Below are positions 50,634 to 61,003 of a stretch of DNA of 64,000 nt, piece after piece. Each line of letters opens with the position of its first letter. Within the stretch, counting starts at the first letter, position 1. A program made the position numbers and the translations under genes. Below the pieces are notes generated by a model. It worked only from the letters and a program-made list of their open reading frames with translations, was not told the origin of the DNA and made no database searches. The stretch comes from JBPOFM01 sp041391925 (lineage in GTDB: Bacteria; Bacteroidota; Bacteroidia; Flavobacteriales; Flavobacteriaceae), in NCBI GenBank assembly GCA_041391925.1, contig JAWKNA010000003.1, positions 62,001-126,000 of the forward strand, in the 5' to 3' direction.

Positions 50634-52224
50634 AGTCAACAATAGGATCCCAATTGGCTCTAGCTTCAATGATTTTGTCATCGTAACTTATTCGTTCTGG
50701 TTGGATTTTCAATAAATAATTTCCTGAATCCCATTTTTTATTTCCATTTGTGTCATAAATGACCTTTAGATAATATTCTCCAGGATTGATATATCTAAAA
50801 TCAAACAATCTGGGCTCGGTTGCATACTGCTCATATTTCATGACCCCTTTGTCGTCTGTCAATTGAACAATTACTGGATATTTAGCATTGTTGAGGCTTA
50901 TTCTCACATTGGAATATTCCGAAAACTGTTTTGTTCTGATGGTATAATTGAGCGTATCATTTACATTTCCAAAAAAATCAGTCAATGCTTCTGGCAACAT
51001 TTGCATCTTATAATTGCTGGCTTCTTTCTTCGCAAACTTAAATGCGTAGCTGTTTTTTAAAGAATCATAGGCGGTCGAAAACGAAACATCCATCGAATCT
51101 TTATCCATGATTTTGATTTTGCTTTCATCAATTTTCACAAAAGGGATATTCCCTTCTACCATAAAGTCATCTTCAAAACTTGGATTTCTACTTTGGGATT
51201 GAGAAATCACCAATGAATCTTTTTCCATATCCTTAAAACGATGCTTCAAAGTGTCAATGTACGTTTTATTACGTACTACGAATTGGGTAGAGTCCAATTC
51301 CAGTTTTGGTTTATACCAATAATACAAGGTATCCGCATTTTTATCTTTGGTGATTCGCTCTTCAAATCCATCAGGTTTGGTCTCAAGCAATTCGATTTTC
51401 ATGTCTTTTGCATCGCCTTCATATCCAAAAGCAATTTTTTGTCCAGCCATTTGTTTTGGCCTATCAGCTTTAAAGTCCAACACCTCCTTAAATAGTTTAA
51501 TGTTATAGGTTGAATCTGTAGGTACAGAAATGTAACTATCGTAAAATCCTATTTTATCTGTTTTTTGTTGAAACGTGAAATTTCGATTATCATCCTTTAA
51601 GGCGACCAAAAGATACTTTCCTTCTTTGATATTTTCAATATTGAAAGTGGTTAAACTATCGAGTGTATTGGTAACGTATTTTGGTTTTTTTTTGTAAATG
51701 ATGGAATCGGTAAAGGTGGAATCAACTTCATACAGCATCACAGAAACAAATTTATCAGCAGTTCTGTTTTCCGCATCAAAAATGGTTCCTTTGACCGAAA
51801 GTGAATCGATATAATCACCAGTAGAAAATACGTATCTATAGTAAGGATAAGGGTTTTCCTCGTTGTTGTCCACAATACTTTGCCCAAAATTCAATGCATA
51901 GGTGGTGTTTGCCTCTAACGTATCGTTTATGACTATTTTGATGTATTTACTAGCCGAACCCAAGGGCGTAATGTCAGGCTCTGGGTCCATCGGTGGCGAA
52001 ATAATCAATTGCTTTTGAATGTCCTTTAACTTGATATATTCATCAAAATAAATACGTATTTCCTTTCCGTTGAAATTGGTTGAAAAATTTTCAGGATTTG
52101 ATTTAATGATTTTAGGTGGGAGAATATCTTTTTCGCCACCACTCGGAGTACCTCTGTTTGCACATGATATGATTGATACCACCATCAAAAGAAGAATAAA
52201 AGCATTAAAAAACGTATGGCGCAT
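50617..52224 (-). CDS. Ig-like domain lipoprotein
   Basis: 535 residues from ATG 52224. Lipoprotein signal: hydrophobic stretch LLLMVVSIISC, then ANRGTPSGGEKD. The N-terminal domain KIIKSNPENFSTNFNGKEIRIYF is the SbsA/Big-type Ig-like fold found in Bacteroidota surface proteins. Middle and C-terminal parts are beta-rich, ending in YLKVIYDTNGNKKWDSGNYL. Cell-surface or periplasmic. It overlaps the end of the convergent nitrilase gene by 17 bases. Confidence 0.78.
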   Translation of the reverse strand: MRHTFFNAFILLLMVVSIISCANRGTPSGGEKDILPPKIIKSNPENFSTNFNGKEIRIYFDEYIKLKDIQKQLIISPPMDPEPDITPLGSASKYIKIVINDTLEANTTYALNFGQSIVDNNEENPYPYYRYVFSTGDYIDSLSVKGTIFDAENRTADKFVSVMLYEVDSTFTDSIIYKKKPKYVTNTLDSLTTFNIENIKEGKYLLVALKDDNRNFTFQQKTDKIGFYDSYISVPTDSTYNIKLFKEVLDFKADRPKQMAGQKIAFGYEGDAKDMKIELLETKPDGFEERITKDKNADTLYYWYKPKLELDSTQFVVRNKTYIDTLKHRFKDMEKDSLVISQSQSRNPSFEDDFMVEGNIPFVKIDESKIKIMDKDSMDVSFSTAYDSLKNSYAFKFAKKEASNYKMQMLPEALTDFFGNVNDTLNYTIRTKQFSEYSNVRISLNNAKYPVIVQLTDDKGVMKYEQYATEPRLFDFRYINPGEYYLKVIYDTNGNKKWDSGNYLLKIQPERISYDDKIIEARANWDPIVDFTLLD

Positions 52225-52280
52225 TCGTGTTTTCAAATTTTAGGCAAAGTAACGATTTATTTAGGATACTAACGTAAAAA

Positions 52281-52961
52281 TCATTCTGCAATTGCCATGG
52301 TCGCTACACTGAGGCTAACACCTTGGATCTTCAAAAGTTGATTGGCACAGGCTTCGATGGTGGCTCCTGTGGTTATAATATCATCGACCAGCAAAATATG
52401 CTTTCCTATTAATGAATTAGCATCAGCAATTGAAAAATCGGCTTCATTCGTAAGGATTCGTTTCAAACGATTCTTAAAAACTTGGGTAGTGGTTGCTTTG
52501 ACCTTAACCAATACCTGTGTGTTGAACTCTACAGACAATGCTTTTGCAATTTCAATTCCAAATTTATCCACTTGATTGTAGCCACGTTTTCGCAATCTTG
52601 ATTTGTGCAAAGGCACAGGCACTACTACATCAATATCATTGTAGGCATCTAATTGACTCAATTCTTCTCCAAGCCATTTCCCCATAAAAACTCCCACATC
52701 TTCATGTCCATTATATTTAAGATTGTGGATGAGATGTTGCACTTTTCCTTTCTTATTGAACCAAAAAAGACTTGTTGCCCGTTTAAAATTGACACGACCA
52801 TATAACCGTTTGGCTACGGCATTATTCTCATCCGAATGAAAATTTGTAACTGGTAATTCGTTGCGACAAAAGGTACAGATATACGTTTCATTATCGCCCA
52901 AATGGGCATCACAAGCAAGGCAAACTTTTGGGAAAAATAAGTTTAACAAATTTATTATCAT
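52281..52961 (-). CDS. comF: ComF family phosphoribosyltransferase-like protein
   Basis: 226 residues. An N-terminal zinc-finger-like region (CLACDAHLGDNETYICTFC) is followed by a phosphoribosyltransferase fold with the PRPP loop VLLVDDIITTGATIEACANQLL near 193. ComF proteins are needed for DNA uptake in naturally competent bacteria. The fold suggests binding of a phosphoribosyl compound, but the reaction is unknown. No other competence gene is nearby. Confidence 0.9.
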   Translation of the reverse strand: MIINLLNLFFPKVCLACDAHLGDNETYICTFCRNELPVTNFHSDENNAVAKRLYGRVNFKRATSLFWFNKKGKVQHLIHNLKYNGHEDVGVFMGKWLGEELSQLDAYNDIDVVVPVPLHKSRLRKRGYNQVDKFGIEIAKALSVEFNTQVLVKVKATTTQVFKNRLKRILTNEADFSIADANSLIGKHILLVDDIITTGATIEACANQLLKIQGVSLSVATMAIAE

Positions 52962-53051
52962 TTTATCGATAAAAAGGTGTGATCACAAACTTAATATTTA
53001 TTTTCGCATCTGTTATATTAAATAATCCATAACCTCCCTCAATAATTACGA

Positions 53052-53936
53052 ATGATAGTTAACCCTCAATTATTTAACTATAGACTAATTATAGGTTCTT
53101 TAATAGTGGCGATTGCGATTTTAGCGGTTTTTAGTTTTACCAACTATGAATCGGTAAGAGAACATCAAAATTTTTTGGAACAAGAAAAAAAATTGGTTGA
53201 AAGTGAGCTCTCCCAAATGATTCAGCGATATGATGATGTCGCTAGTACCAATGATTATTTAGCATCTAAACTTGATGATGCCAAAAATGCCACAAAAATG
53301 GCTTTGGATTCACTGCGATTATTGAAAAGCGACCTTTCTGTCATTGCTCGATTTAAAGCCCAGCTTATAGAATTCAAAAACAAAAACAAATTACTCTTTG
53401 AAACTGTTGATTCGTTAAATGATGTCAACAAAAATCTAGAAAAAGATAAATTATTGGCTCACAATGAACTCAAAAAACAGTTGGATGCCAATTCTTCCCT
53501 TTTGAAAAAGAATGAATCCCTAAGCAAAACCATTGAAAAAGGTGCTTTATTGACGGCCAATTCCTTTGGCGCAAAAGCATATCTTAATAAAAATGGTCGC
53601 CTTTACGAAACCAAAAAAGCACATAAAGCCGAAACCATAGAGGTTTGTTTTACCTTGGCAGAAAATGCTTTGACGGAAAAAGGTGAAAAAGAACTCTATG
53701 TGCAAATAGTGAATCCAAAAAATAACGTTGTAGCTGATAAAGGCTCCATTGAATTTGGCAACTCCTCACTCATTTACAGTACCAAAACAAAAGTGAATTA
53801 TGCCAATCAAGTAGTAGATGTGTGTACCAATGTCATGTCTGATCCCTCCGATAAACCTCTGACGAAAGGTACTTATTTTGTGTCTGTTTTTTACAAAGAC
53901 CGAAAACTTGGAAGTACTCAAATTGTCCTTGACTAA
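53052..53936 (+). CDS. Membrane-anchored coiled-coil protein
   Basis: 294 residues. A single span near the N-terminus (IIGSLIVAIAILAVFSF, residues ~13-30) anchors a coiled coil (~37-170, rich in Glu, Lys, Leu and Asn), followed by a beta-rich C-terminal domain (EVCFTLAENALTEKGEKEL, then YFVSVFYKDRKLG). Reminiscent of envelope proteins of Bacteroidota, without a known function. A terminator follows, separating it from glyS. Confidence 0.65.
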   Translation: MIVNPQLFNYRLIIGSLIVAIAILAVFSFTNYESVREHQNFLEQEKKLVESELSQMIQRYDDVASTNDYLASKLDDAKNATKMALDSLRLLKSDLSVIARFKAQLIEFKNKNKLLFETVDSLNDVNKNLEKDKLLAHNELKKQLDANSSLLKKNESLSKTIEKGALLTANSFGAKAYLNKNGRLYETKKAHKAETIEVCFTLAENALTEKGEKELYVQIVNPKNNVVADKGSIEFGNSSLIYSTKTKVNYANQVVDVCTNVMSDPSDKPLTKGTYFVSVFYKDRKLGSTQIVLD

Positions 53937-53954
53937 ATCCTAAATATATTTATG

Positions 53955-53989
53955 AAAACCGTTCCATTAATTGGAGCGGTTTTTTATTT
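53955..53989 (+). terminator. Terminator between the coiled-coil gene and glyS
   Basis: AACCGTTCCA pairs with TTGGAGCGGTT (one mismatch/wobble) and is followed by TTTTTATTTTT. Its last part overlaps a TATTTTTG box (53985-53992) that could be the -7 element for a leaderless glyS transcript. Confidence 0.7.
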
Positions 53990-53996
53990 TTGCAGC

Positions 53997-55541
53997 ATGG
54001 TAAACAACGATGAACAATTCAAAAAAGTAATCTCTCATGCCAAGGAATATGGCTATGTATTCCAAAGCAGTGAAATTTATGACGGCTTAAGTGCTGTCTA
54101 TGACTACGCTCAAAACGGAGCTGAATTAAAGAAAAACATACGCGATTATTGGTGGAAAGCCATGGTGCAGATGCATGACAATATTGTTGGTATCGATGCA
54201 GCCATCTTTATGCATCCAACCACCTGGAAAGCTTCTGGACATGTGGATGCTTTTAATGACCCATTAATCGACAACAAAGATTCCAAAAAGCGTTACAGAG
54301 CCGATGTCTTAATTGAAGAGTACTGTGCCAAAATTGAAGCCAAAATCGACAAGGAAGTAGAAAAAGCCACCAAGCGTTTTGGAGATGCTTTTGATAAAGC
54401 ACAATTTTTGGCAACTAACCAAAGAGTTGTTGAATATCAAGACAAAATAAATACGACGCTTTCGCGAATGGCAAAATCTTTGGAAAAAGAAGATTTGGCA
54501 GATGTCAAAGCCTTGATTGAAGAATTGGAAATTGCCGACCCACTCACTGGAAGCCGTAACTGGACCGACGTGAAGCAATTCAACCTAATGTTTGGTACCA
54601 AACTGGGAGCATCAGCAGAAAACGCAATGGATTTATATTTAAGGCCTGAAACTGCCCAAGGTATTTTTGTGAATTTCCTGAACGTTCAAAAAACGGGGCG
54701 CATGAAAATCCCGTTTGGTATTGCCCAAACAGGAAAAGCCTTCAGAAATGAGATTGTTGCAAGACAATTTATCTTTCGCATGCGCGAATTTGAACAGATG
54801 GAAATGCAGTTTTTCATCAAACCTGGAACACAAAAAGAATGGTTTGAGCATTGGAAAGAAACCCGTATGAAGTGGCACCTATCACTTGGTATGGGCGAGG
54901 ACAATTATCGTTTTCACGACCATGAGAAATTGGCACATTATGCGGATGCCGCTACTGATATTGAGTTCAAATTTCCATTCGGATTCAAGGAATTGGAAGG
55001 CATTCACTCCAGAACCGATTTTGATTTAAAACAACATGAGGAATATTCGGGTAAAAAACTGCAGTATTTTGACCATGAAATGAATGAAAGCTATGTGCCT
55101 TATGTGTTGGAAACCTCCATCGGTTTGGACCGTATGTTTTTGGCAGTATTTTCAAATTCATTGGTAGAAGAAGCATTGGAAAACGATACGACAAGAACCG
55201 TTTTAAGATTGCCTGCAGTGTTGGCGCCAGTGAAAGCAGCTATTCTTCCATTGATCAAAAAAGATGGGTTGCCAGAAATAGCCAAACAGATTGTTGAAGA
55301 TTTGAAATGGGATTTCAATGTCGATTACGATGAAAAGGATGCTGTGGGAAGACGTTACCGACGACAAGATGCCAACGGAACACCATTTTGTATCACAGTT
55401 GACCACGATACGTTAGCAGATAATACCGTTACCATTCGTCATCGTGATACCATGGAACAAAAGCGAGTTAAGATTGAGGAACTTCGCGACCTTATCAAAC
55501 AGGAGGTTGATGTAAGAACTTGGTTGATGAAAATGAAATAA
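53997..55541 (+). CDS. glyS: Glycyl-tRNA synthetase (homodimeric type)
   Basis: 514 residues from ATG 53997; an ATG at 53952 is rejected because it lies before the terminator hairpin. Class II synthetase of the alpha-2 type. Motifs: DLYLRPETAQGIFVNF, motif 2 FRNEIVARQFIFRMREFEQ, motif 3 SIGLDRMFLAVF, and a C-terminal anticodon-binding domain (LAPVKAAILPLIKKDGLPE onward). The N-terminal ~50 residues carry YGYVFQSSEIYDGL, typical. Confidence 0.97.
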   Translation: MVNNDEQFKKVISHAKEYGYVFQSSEIYDGLSAVYDYAQNGAELKKNIRDYWWKAMVQMHDNIVGIDAAIFMHPTTWKASGHVDAFNDPLIDNKDSKKRYRADVLIEEYCAKIEAKIDKEVEKATKRFGDAFDKAQFLATNQRVVEYQDKINTTLSRMAKSLEKEDLADVKALIEELEIADPLTGSRNWTDVKQFNLMFGTKLGASAENAMDLYLRPETAQGIFVNFLNVQKTGRMKIPFGIAQTGKAFRNEIVARQFIFRMREFEQMEMQFFIKPGTQKEWFEHWKETRMKWHLSLGMGEDNYRFHDHEKLAHYADAATDIEFKFPFGFKELEGIHSRTDFDLKQHEEYSGKKLQYFDHEMNESYVPYVLETSIGLDRMFLAVFSNSLVEEALENDTTRTVLRLPAVLAPVKAAILPLIKKDGLPEIAKQIVEDLKWDFNVDYDEKDAVGRRYRRQDANGTPFCITVDHDTLADNTVTIRHRDTMEQKRVKIEELRDLIKQEVDVRTWLMKMK

Positions 55542-55565
55542 CTTTCAATTTCAATATAAAATTCT

Positions 55566-55591
55566 AAAATCCAAGTCTAGACTTGGATTTT
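55566..55591. terminator. Terminator between glyS and the large outer-membrane gene
   Basis: AAAATCCAAGTCT and its perfect complement; T-rich on the plus strand side. Between converging genes. Confidence 0.8.
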
Positions 55592-55596
55592 GTTTT

Positions 55597-58500
55597 TTAA
55601 AAGTAAGCCTTCAACTGAACAGTACCAGTATGTATTGTTTTAGATGTCTCGGTTTTTCTTCCAAAATAATTCAGGTTCAAATCTAAAAATGTGGTCAGTT
55701 TCTTCTGTGCCAATAGGCTCCATGTAAAGTTTTTGCCTGGTTGCAGCCCTTCTAACATTTGATACGAAACTGGTGTATTGGCATTGCCTTCAAAGGTGTT
55801 GTCAAAGAAGTTGATTTCACCATTTAAAGCAATTTTTTGGGCATTGTTATAGGTAAAAGAAATGCCATAATTGTTTTGTAGTAACGTTTCCATATCCCCA
55901 ACTGTATTGTCTTTGTTGGTATATTGATAGAACACGTCAAATCGTGCATTTTCACTAAATAGATACGATAATTTTGGTTGCAATCGAACCTCATCGATGA
56001 TATAATTTCGAGATGCAAAATTTTCACTCAAGCTCTCATTCTTTTCCAAACTCGATTTTAAATTGATAAGCCAACTCGTGGCAAATTTATGGTTGAAATT
56101 GAGTTGATGGCTTTTCAATTTGCTTTCCTGAAAACCTATAGACAGAAGGGTTCGGCTAGTGTTTGTCAAAAAGGTATAGGATGTTGTATATCGTTGTTTG
56201 CCTCTATTGAAAAACAACACGTTACGTACGCTTTTGTTCAATGCCAATTGATTGTCATCGCCATCTGCAAATGGATTCAAGTCAAAACCATTGCCAACTT
56301 TTTTGATTTTCCTGTCCACCAAATAAGAGGTTTGATTGTAAAAATGGGACCAAAATTGTTTTGGTTTACTTTCTTCAACTGACCATTGTTGTGGATTGAT
56401 GGTCAATGTTTGGCTTAATCGATTTTGATGTGTCTTTATAAAAATCTGATTTGGCAACAATACTCTAATATATTCACCTTCGTCTTGAAATTGGGCAATT
56501 TCAAATTCGTTCAATTCTTGTATGCCATTTCCATTGTAATCGATCCAAGTATAAGCACCTTGTCCCGGATCGACTTGAACATACGTAAAATCCTGTTGTG
56601 GCAAACTACCAGAATTGGTTTCAAAAATTGTATTCCATTGCACAATTTGATCAAACAACTGTTGGTTATATGTCAATCTGGAATTTAAGGATTTTTCATC
56701 ATCAATTTCGTCATCAACAGACCTCAGGTTTCGGTAATTGACATAAATACCCAAATCTGTTTTGGTGTTCTGAATGATTTTTGATTTGAGATAATATGTA
56801 TTTGAGTTACTTACATTCCTCATCTCGTTAAAGCGCAAACTGTCATTAACGCGATACTTGTAACCTACTTCTGTAAAAACTTTTGTGCTATCTCCAATGC
56901 CGTAAAAAATCTCAGCAGATTTAAAGCGTTGGCTCAACGATGTTTGACTGTCACTAGCCTTTTCACGCTGCTCATTATCTTCGGTTGCCAATTTTGTACC
57001 CAACCATTGTTTGTCAAAGCTATAGGTGATTCTATTGAAAGATCTAATAAACGTAGATGTTGAAATATCACTTGTGCTATTTAGAATACTCGAGTTGGTG
57101 AATAAATTCCATTTATTAAATCTTAAACTTGCCAGCGCACTATGACGATTTCCGTTGAAATTTTCGGAATAATTAAGATGCTCAAATTTGTAGCTTGCAA
57201 TTCCTTTTTTTGGATGTATGAGTTCCAATCCTGCAGTCAGCAAATTCTGGTTTCCCAAAGGCATTTCCAGATTCCAATCGCGATTGAATTCGGAATAATA
57301 CAATCTCTGAATGGTTTTAAAGTTTTTTTGGATAACGTCTGCATCCAAGATGGCAGAGAGATTCCACAGACTGTCAGTTTTGATGATGTTTTGTTTTACC
57401 CTAAGTTTTCCTGCAAATCCATCATTATCGGCATCATCCAAATTAGAAAAGAGATTCAAATCATTTTTACTACCTGCTGCTTCAAAATAAATGTCGGTGC
57501 GTTCAGTTGGTTTATAAGTTCCATTAACAACTGCCAATTGTAATTTGGTTGGCGCAATCAATTGTACAATGGCGGCATAATTACCTTGTGGAACACCTGC
57601 GATGGGTGAAACATATTCATAAATATTATTGATGGCATTACTGTTCATCAGTACATAATCACCTTGATTGTTGCCAACCAATCGGAATTTGACACTGTAC
57701 AATTCATCTTCTGGGTCTGTAGAAAACACATAGGCTTCGACACCATCAATCAGCTCTTTTTTGTATAAAATTCGGTTTTCACTATAAGCTTCCGGAACTC
57801 CCGAAGGCGCTACCATTAAAGATTGGTCATCACCAGCATCCGACAAAATCTGTACTTGTTCGGAGGAGAGATTCTGTTGTAATGGTTGGTTTTTTGAATC
57901 GATTTCAGAATAGACAGAAACCCCAAGTTTTAGCTTTTCGGTTTCATAATTTCCACCACCAAAGACCGTGAAACGTGAAAAATTACGTTCACTAAATTGA
58001 TAATCTACGGTAATTCGCATTTCGGAGGTGATTGGAAAGGTGGAGTTGAAAATAATTTCACCAGCGTTATAATCGATAATGTAATCTTCGCTTTCTCCTC
58101 TTTTGATGGGCAAACCATTGACATACACCGTTTCGCTGCCCGAAACCACCAACACATATAATTCGTTATTGGGCCCTCGCAATTTATACGGCCCTTGATT
58201 GCCTTCCTGTCCTTGAAATTGACTGGTCGTGAACTGTCCCCTTACCAAGGCTCCAGCTGCAAATAGATTAGTTTTGGATTCTTCCTTGTTAAAATTTACA
58301 TTGACTAAAAGTCCTTGGACGCGCTTACTAAAACGCCCAAAATAGGTGTTATCGTTTACCAAATCAATATCTCCAGCCCTTATGTTCCAATTATCACTGA
58401 AGAGTTCAATAAAAACTTGGTCAAACTCATCCAATCGTTGCGAATAACCGCTTTCCTGTAAAGGGATGTTTGCATCCTGTATCGAAGCCCGAAGTGACAC

Positions 58501-59007
58501 TTTATCGCTTAATTTTCCTGAAATCTGTAAATCGAGTTCGCTATTCAACACTGAATTTTGGTTATTGCCTATCGTTACACCACGTGAAATACTTCCCGAT
58601 GTCGTCAATCCATCAAAAGGAGTAAAATTTCTCGTTAGGGTAGATTGTGATAATCTATATAATCTCTGCATATTATCGGTGTTATCAACGATGATTTTAT
58701 CATCCAACTGAAAATATTTTCGAGTAATAAAATCCGGATAACGCAGGTATTCGATGGTAATGGAATCTGTATCTACTGGCTTTTTAAAGGTCAGAATGGC
58801 TTTGGAAAAATCAATGGTATAGAATGAACTGTCAATGACAACATCGTTCTTTGTTTTAAGTATAAATTTGCTGGAGTTGATGCTTACAGTATCTACTAAT
58901 ATGCTATCTCTTACGGCTACTTTCTTTGTTCTATAATTCGAGGATGTTTCTTGTGCAATGGCACAAAAACTCATTAAGAAAAGAAGAAGAGAAATAGCAA
59001 TTTTCAT
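55597..59007 (-). CDS. Large outer-membrane beta-barrel protein of unknown function
   Basis: 1136 residues. Signal peptide MKIAISLLLFLMSFCAIAQ. Early residues contain RYPDFITRKYFQLDDK and GLTTSGSISRGVTIGNNQ; then about 900 residues of alternating amphipathic strands (for example LDLQISGKLSDKVSLRASIQD) ending in TVQLKAYF, with the terminal Phe used for BAM assembly. No TonB plug or catalytic motif was found. It resembles large barrel proteins annotated as hypothetical in flavobacteria, and in the GSISRG/NQNS region faintly recalls SprA-type proteins of type IX secretion; that likeness is weak. Confidence 0.7.
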   Translation of the reverse strand: MKIAISLLLFLMSFCAIAQETSSNYRTKKVAVRDSILVDTVSINSSKFILKTKNDVVIDSSFYTIDFSKAILTFKKPVDTDSITIEYLRYPDFITRKYFQLDDKIIVDNTDNMQRLYRLSQSTLTRNFTPFDGLTTSGSISRGVTIGNNQNSVLNSELDLQISGKLSDKVSLRASIQDANIPLQESGYSQRLDEFDQVFIELFSDNWNIRAGDIDLVNDNTYFGRFSKRVQGLLVNVNFNKEESKTNLFAAGALVRGQFTTSQFQGQEGNQGPYKLRGPNNELYVLVVSGSETVYVNGLPIKRGESEDYIIDYNAGEIIFNSTFPITSEMRITVDYQFSERNFSRFTVFGGGNYETEKLKLGVSVYSEIDSKNQPLQQNLSSEQVQILSDAGDDQSLMVAPSGVPEAYSENRILYKKELIDGVEAYVFSTDPEDELYSVKFRLVGNNQGDYVLMNSNAINNIYEYVSPIAGVPQGNYAAIVQLIAPTKLQLAVVNGTYKPTERTDIYFEAAGSKNDLNLFSNLDDADNDGFAGKLRVKQNIIKTDSLWNLSAILDADVIQKNFKTIQRLYYSEFNRDWNLEMPLGNQNLLTAGLELIHPKKGIASYKFEHLNYSENFNGNRHSALASLRFNKWNLFTNSSILNSTSDISTSTFIRSFNRITYSFDKQWLGTKLATEDNEQREKASDSQTSLSQRFKSAEIFYGIGDSTKVFTEVGYKYRVNDSLRFNEMRNVSNSNTYYLKSKIIQNTKTDLGIYVNYRNLRSVDDEIDDEKSLNSRLTYNQQLFDQIVQWNTIFETNSGSLPQQDFTYVQVDPGQGAYTWIDYNGNGIQELNEFEIAQFQDEGEYIRVLLPNQIFIKTHQNRLSQTLTINPQQWSVEESKPKQFWSHFYNQTSYLVDRKIKKVGNGFDLNPFADGDDNQLALNKSVRNVLFFNRGKQRYTTSYTFLTNTSRTLLSIGFQESKLKSHQLNFNHKFATSWLINLKSSLEKNESLSENFASRNYIIDEVRLQPKLSYLFSENARFDVFYQYTNKDNTVGDMETLLQNNYGISFTYNNAQKIALNGEINFFDNTFEGNANTPVSYQMLEGLQPGKNFTWSLLAQKKLTTFLDLNLNYFGRKTETSKTIHTGTVQLKAYF

Positions 59008-59117
59008 CTAATACATTAACTTTCAAAGACAAAAAATATTTTATATTAAAATGCCTTTAAAATTATCGCATAAAAGTACAGTATTATTTAATTTAGCTGA
59101 AATTCTAAATTCACATC

Positions 59118-59882
59118 ATGAAGATTATCTCCTACAACGTCAATGGTATACGTGCCGCTGTTAACAAAGGTTTTATCGATTGGTTAAAAAGCGTCAATGC
59201 CGATGTAGTTTGCCTACAGGAAATCAAAGCCATGGAAGACCAATTGGATGTCACCATTTTTGAAGAAGCAGGTTACAAATACCATTACTGGTTCAGTGCA
59301 CAAAAAAAAGGATATAGTGGCGTTGCTATTTTGAGCAAAATAAAACCAAAGCATGTTGAATACGGTACAGGAATTGCTTCGATGGATTTTGAAGGCCGCA
59401 ACCTTCGCGCTGACTTTGATGACTTTTCTGTGATGAGTCTCTATTTACCTTCGGGAACCAATGATGCAAGACTACAACATAAATTTGACTACATGGATAT
59501 GTTCCAAGAATATATCAATGAACTAAAAAACGAGATTCCTAATTTGATTATCTGTGGCGATTATAATATTTGTCATGAAGAAATAGACATTCACAACCCT
59601 AAAGGTCTGTCTAATGTGTCAGGGTTTTTACCTGTTGAAAGAACATGGATTGGATCTTTCATCAACAATGGATTTATCGACTCTTTTAGACATTTCAATA
59701 AAGAACCCAATAACTATACTTGGTGGAGCTACAGAGCCAATGCCAGAAACAACAACAAGGGTTGGCGTTTGGACTATGGCATGGTAAGCAAGCCCATGGA
59801 AAATAAATTGAAACGAAGTGTAATTCTTTCGGATGCCGTGCATAGCGACCATTGCCCTATTTTGATTGAAGTAGAAGATTAG
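59118..59882 (+). CDS. xth: Exodeoxyribonuclease III
   Basis: 254 residues; AP endonuclease/3'-5' exonuclease acting in base-excision repair. The catalytic residues are visible in order: YNVNGIRA (Asn7), LQEIKAM (Glu near 35), GDYNICHEEIDIHNPKG (Asp/Asn), RLDYGMVSK and SDHCPILIE (Asp-His at the C-terminus). The length agrees with the family. Confidence 0.95.
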   Translation: MKIISYNVNGIRAAVNKGFIDWLKSVNADVVCLQEIKAMEDQLDVTIFEEAGYKYHYWFSAQKKGYSGVAILSKIKPKHVEYGTGIASMDFEGRNLRADFDDFSVMSLYLPSGTNDARLQHKFDYMDMFQEYINELKNEIPNLIICGDYNICHEEIDIHNPKGLSNVSGFLPVERTWIGSFINNGFIDSFRHFNKEPNNYTWWSYRANARNNNKGWRLDYGMVSKPMENKLKRSVILSDAVHSDHCPILIEVED

Positions 59883-59941
59883 ATTATTATTATTTTTACA
59901 ATACAACTCTCAACCTTAAACCATTAAACCACAAAGAACCA

Positions 59942-60898
59942 ATGATAAAAAAATTGTCTTTAATAGCACTTACTTTGATTTTGACAACTTCGTGTGTGTC
60001 AAAAAAAATATATACCGATTTGGAAAACAGATATGCTTCTTTAAAAAAGGAAAACAGAAGCTTATCAGATGAAAAATTAGCGTTATCCAAATCTTTGGCA
60101 ACAGCTCAAACCGAACTAGCAACACTACAGAAAAATTATGATGCTGTCGTTGCCAAACGTGACCAATTGCAAAAAGATTATGAAACTGCCAAAACAAATC
60201 TTGATAATTTGCAAAAATCCTATGATGCCTTGGAGCAGAACAGTTCTTCATCATTGGCAGAAAACGCAAAAAAGAACAGAGAATTGTTGGCGCAGTTGGA
60301 GGCCAAAGAGCAAGCATTGGCGGCTGAAAATGCACGACTTGAAAAATTAAAGCAGGATATGGAAGGACGTTCACAACGGATTGCCGAATTGGAAGGAATT
60401 ATTTCTGCGAAAGATGCAGCGATGACACGTTTGAAAGATGCCATTTCAAAAGCTCTAACGAATTTTGAAGGCAAAGGTTTAACCGTAGAGCAACGTGATG
60501 GAAAAGTTTATGTCTCGATGGAAAACAAATTATTATTTGAATCTGGAAGTTGGGCAGTTGGTAAAAACGGCCGTGAAGCAGTCAAACAATTAGGAAGTGT
60601 TTTAGCGGTTAATCCGGACATTGCAGTACTCATTGAAGGGCATACAGATAACGTTCCTTATACAGGGACTGGGCAATTGTCTGGAAACTGGGATTTATCC
60701 ACTAAACGTGCCACTGCAATTGTCGAGATTTTAAGGGAAAATGCAGCAATCAATCCGGAAAATTTAACTGCTGCAGGTCGAGGTGAGTATGCACCAATTG
60801 CAAGCAACGACACTGCGGAAGGCAAAGCAAAAAATAGACGAATTGAAGTTATTTTAACCCCGAAGTTGGATGAAATTTCCAAATTATTGAATGACTGA
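59942..60898 (+). CDS. OmpA-family lipoprotein with coiled coil
   Basis: 318 residues. Lipoprotein signal MIKKLSLIALTLILTTSC (lipobox TTSC, Cys18). Then a coiled coil of ~130 residues rich in Leu, Ala, Glu and Asn. The C-terminal OmpA domain binds peptidoglycan: LIEGHTDNVPYTG, SGNWDLSTKRATAIVEIL, AAGRGEYAPIASNDT, NRRIEVILTP. It ties the outer membrane to the cell wall. A terminator follows. Confidence 0.9.
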   Translation: MIKKLSLIALTLILTTSCVSKKIYTDLENRYASLKKENRSLSDEKLALSKSLATAQTELATLQKNYDAVVAKRDQLQKDYETAKTNLDNLQKSYDALEQNSSSSLAENAKKNRELLAQLEAKEQALAAENARLEKLKQDMEGRSQRIAELEGIISAKDAAMTRLKDAISKALTNFEGKGLTVEQRDGKVYVSMENKLLFESGSWAVGKNGREAVKQLGSVLAVNPDIAVLIEGHTDNVPYTGTGQLSGNWDLSTKRATAIVEILRENAAINPENLTAAGRGEYAPIASNDTAEGKAKNRRIEVILTPKLDEISKLLND

Positions 60899-60949
60899 AA
60901 TTGTGTTTAAATCAAAAAAAAATCTTAGGAAAATTAACTAATAGACATA

Positions 60950-60985
60950 AAAAATCCTGAATGAAATTTCATTCAGGATTTTTTT
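60950..60985. terminator. Terminator between the OmpA and ExbD genes
   Basis: AAAATCCTGAATGAAA and its perfect complement form a ~15-bp stem, then eight Ts on the plus strand. Converging genes on both sides. Confidence 0.85.
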
Positions 60986-61003
60986 TATTGAACAATAATA
61001 AGA

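Noticed and set aside
53952..53996. Earlier ATG for glyS
   Set aside because: It lies before a terminator hairpin that is part of the upstream gene's 3' end; the family N-terminus fits 53997.
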